A model generated the notes under the pieces. The model ran no database searches. It saw only the letters and a program-made list of their open reading frames with translations, and was not told the origin of the DNA. The position numbers were made by a program, and so were the translations under genes. Shown piece by piece: positions 63,000-64,000 of a DNA stretch of 64,000 nucleotides; within the stretch, counting starts at the first letter, position 1; each line of letters starts with the position of its first letter. This DNA is from an uncultured Colwellia sp. (lineage in GTDB: Bacteria; Pseudomonadota; Gammaproteobacteria; Enterobacterales; Alteromonadaceae). Location: assembly GCA_913058395.1 (NCBI GenBank), contig CAJXQI010000012.1, positions 98,154 to 162,153 of the forward strand, written 5' to 3'.

Positions 63000-63653
63000 T
63001 TACTGTTTGGTAAGTAAAACCGCCTGATGGGCATCTATAAATTGATTTTTATTTTTATTATTCAGATAGTTTAATTTTCCGTCAACTATTATTTGATCGT
63101 TTATATTACCGTGTTCCGCAATATACAGTGCCTGTTTACCCCAGACATGGATAGGACGTTGCACTGTCACTAGATGGCTTTGCTGGGTAATTGAGGAATA
63201 TATATCTTGTTTTGACTCAACAGTAATTTCAGCAAGCTCTTTATTATTCTCGGTCATGATGACTTTTATTTCAGAAGTAATGGTGCCGCTGAGATGTATT
63301 TGGTTTATCGATTGTGCATAACCTTTAGGATAGGTTTGTGCGTAAGTTGCGTGAATGATCTCTCGATTATTCTTTTTACTATTGATTAAGTAGCCTTGCA
63401 GTAAAATAATATCGCCTTTATCGGCATGAATTAGGGCGCGGTCAACAATATCGCCTATTACTTTTACGGTGTGATAACTGGTCCATTCTTTAAACTGCTT
63501 ACTAGGTTTGTCATACCAGCGACTATGAGTAGCAAGTGTTAATTCAGCAACAGCAACAACCGGGTTTGCTTGGTAGCGAATATCGGGCTTACTAACGAGG
63601 TTACCTAGTAAAGTAACTTTACATAAATGATTGTGTGGTATTTCAGTTAGCAT
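63000..63653 (-). CDS. Tandem OB-fold single-stranded-DNA-binding-like protein
   Basis: A 217-residue protein made of two SSB-like OB domains. The first (about 8-115) has CKVTLLGNLVSKPDIRYQA, the SSB-type beta hairpin WTSYHTVKVIGDIVDRALIH and KGDIILLQGYLINSKKN. The second (about 116-217) begins INQIHLSGTITSEIKVI, has a matching VTVQRPIHVWGKQALYIAEH and INDQIIVDGKLNY. It lacks the acidic C-terminal tip (DDDIPF) of true SSB. It could bind single-stranded DNA or be a plasmid/phage-type SSB relative. It precedes the propeller/SHOCT gene by 42 bases on the same strand, an odd pairing of a DNA-binding fold with an envelope protein. Confidence 0.72.
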   Translation of the reverse strand: MLTEIPHNHLCKVTLLGNLVSKPDIRYQANPVVAVAELTLATHSRWYDKPSKQFKEWTSYHTVKVIGDIVDRALIHADKGDIILLQGYLINSKKNNREIIHATYAQTYPKGYAQSINQIHLSGTITSEIKVIMTENNKELAEITVESKQDIYSSITQQSHLVTVQRPIHVWGKQALYIAEHGNINDQIIVDGKLNYLNNKNKNQFIDAHQAVLLTKQ

Positions 63654-63787
63654 AGCTCTACTTGTATGTTATGTCGCGAATAGGAGAAATTGTTAAGAAT
63701 CAAACTGCTGTTGATGGCTAGCGAAACCAAAACCTTATACTTAACGTTATCGCTGATGATATATGATAGTGCACAAAATTTCATTTG

Positions 63788-64000
63788 CTATAGAAAGAAT
63801 TGGCTATGAATTTCCGTATCAAATAAGTTTTTTATTAATATCGCAAACTCTTTAATAAACGCCATTTGTTCATCTGTAACAGGATTGTTGACAACACCAG
63901 ATAGAATTTCTTGTAAATCATAAACAATCGCATCTATTTCACGAATGATAGTATTGCGTTGATTGAACGTCAGAGCTTCATTTTGGTTACATAAGGTGAT
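63788..64000 (-). CDS. C-terminal end of an unidentified protein (start outside window)
   Basis: An open frame enters from the right edge and ends at a TAG at 63788-63790, giving the last 70 residues. It reads ITLCNQNEALTFNQRNTIIR, then EIDAIVYDLQEILSGVVNNP and a helical tail ending SQFFL. It is helical and soluble-looking, with no membrane segment or known motif in the visible part. The frame is 71 codons without a stop. It is the gene upstream of the tandem-OB protein on the same strand, 134 bases away. Confidence 0.6.
   Translation of the reverse strand: MTLCNQNEALTFNQRNTIIREIDAIVYDLQEILSGVVNNPVTDEQMAFIKEFAILIKNLFDTEIHSQFFL

Noticed and set aside
1..64000. CRISPR array, rRNA operon, complete insertion sequence or prophage
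   Set aside because: No regularly spaced repeats with unique spacers, no rRNA sequence, and no transposase or phage structural gene were seen.

Overview
The window looks like chromosomal DNA of an AT-rich marine gammaproteobacterium, most likely Alteromonadales and close to Colwellia/Thalassotalea. The grounds are gene content (PlsB, YihI-DUF2489-HemN, SrkA-DsbA, CcoG, HutG/HutF, DUF1285, VF530), many c-di-GMP and two-component proteins, and PEP-CTERM and GlyGly-CTERM secreted proteins. The genus is inferred from protein character, since no search was possible.

Layout. 1-3752: the 5' part of plsB, a NYN-domain protein and a CheX-receiver fusion. 3910-8150: a tight trio of secreted cupredoxin-like protein, membrane GGDEF/EAL protein and outer-membrane barrel. 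8345-14525: a PEP-CTERM protein, a GlyGly-CTERM metalloprotease with a lipoprotein, and an RstA/RstB-like two-component pair. 14765-20428: a sugar porter, a second two-component pair, a lipoprotein esterase and a MipA/OmpV-family protein. 20610-28774: a large Ig-like/DUF2135 lipoprotein, an MDR oxidoreductase and an RND efflux pair, with a divergent LysR regulator. 30147-33368: a NIT-HAMP-PAS-GGDEF-EAL protein. 38651-49798: a chemoreceptor, DUF1285, hemN, DUF2489, yihI, a VOC protein, an M61 peptidase, purU, a VF530 protein and a peroxiredoxin-glutaredoxin fusion. 49949-59504: a BvgS-like hybrid kinase, hutG-hutF, and ccoG-srkA-dsbA. 59570-64000: a TVP38-type membrane protein, a secreted nuclease, a propeller/SHOCT membrane protein, a tandem-OB SSB-like protein and the end of an unidentified gene.

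The accessory part is 33668-38412. A direct duplication of tRNA-Pro and the 3' half of tRNA-His brackets about 4.5 kb. Inside are a Phd/ParE toxin-antitoxin pair, a 44-residue glycine-zipper microprotein gene with a perfect 15-bp hairpin behind it, and a two-gene operon. That operon encodes a MORC-like GHKL ATPase fused to a Shedu-like PD-(D/E)XK nuclease, then a DUF2971 protein. No integrase is present. The ATPase-nuclease/DUF2971 operon is the best candidate here for an undescribed system, probably anti-phage or anti-plasmid.

Regulatory sites with sequence support are a HutC-like palindrome before hutG, an FNR-like box at about -40.5 of the hemN promoter, a LysR-type inverted repeat between the efflux genes and their regulator, a tRNA promoter with a GC-rich discriminator, and several intrinsic terminators. 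The 0.8-kb gap upstream of yihI may hold a small RNA.
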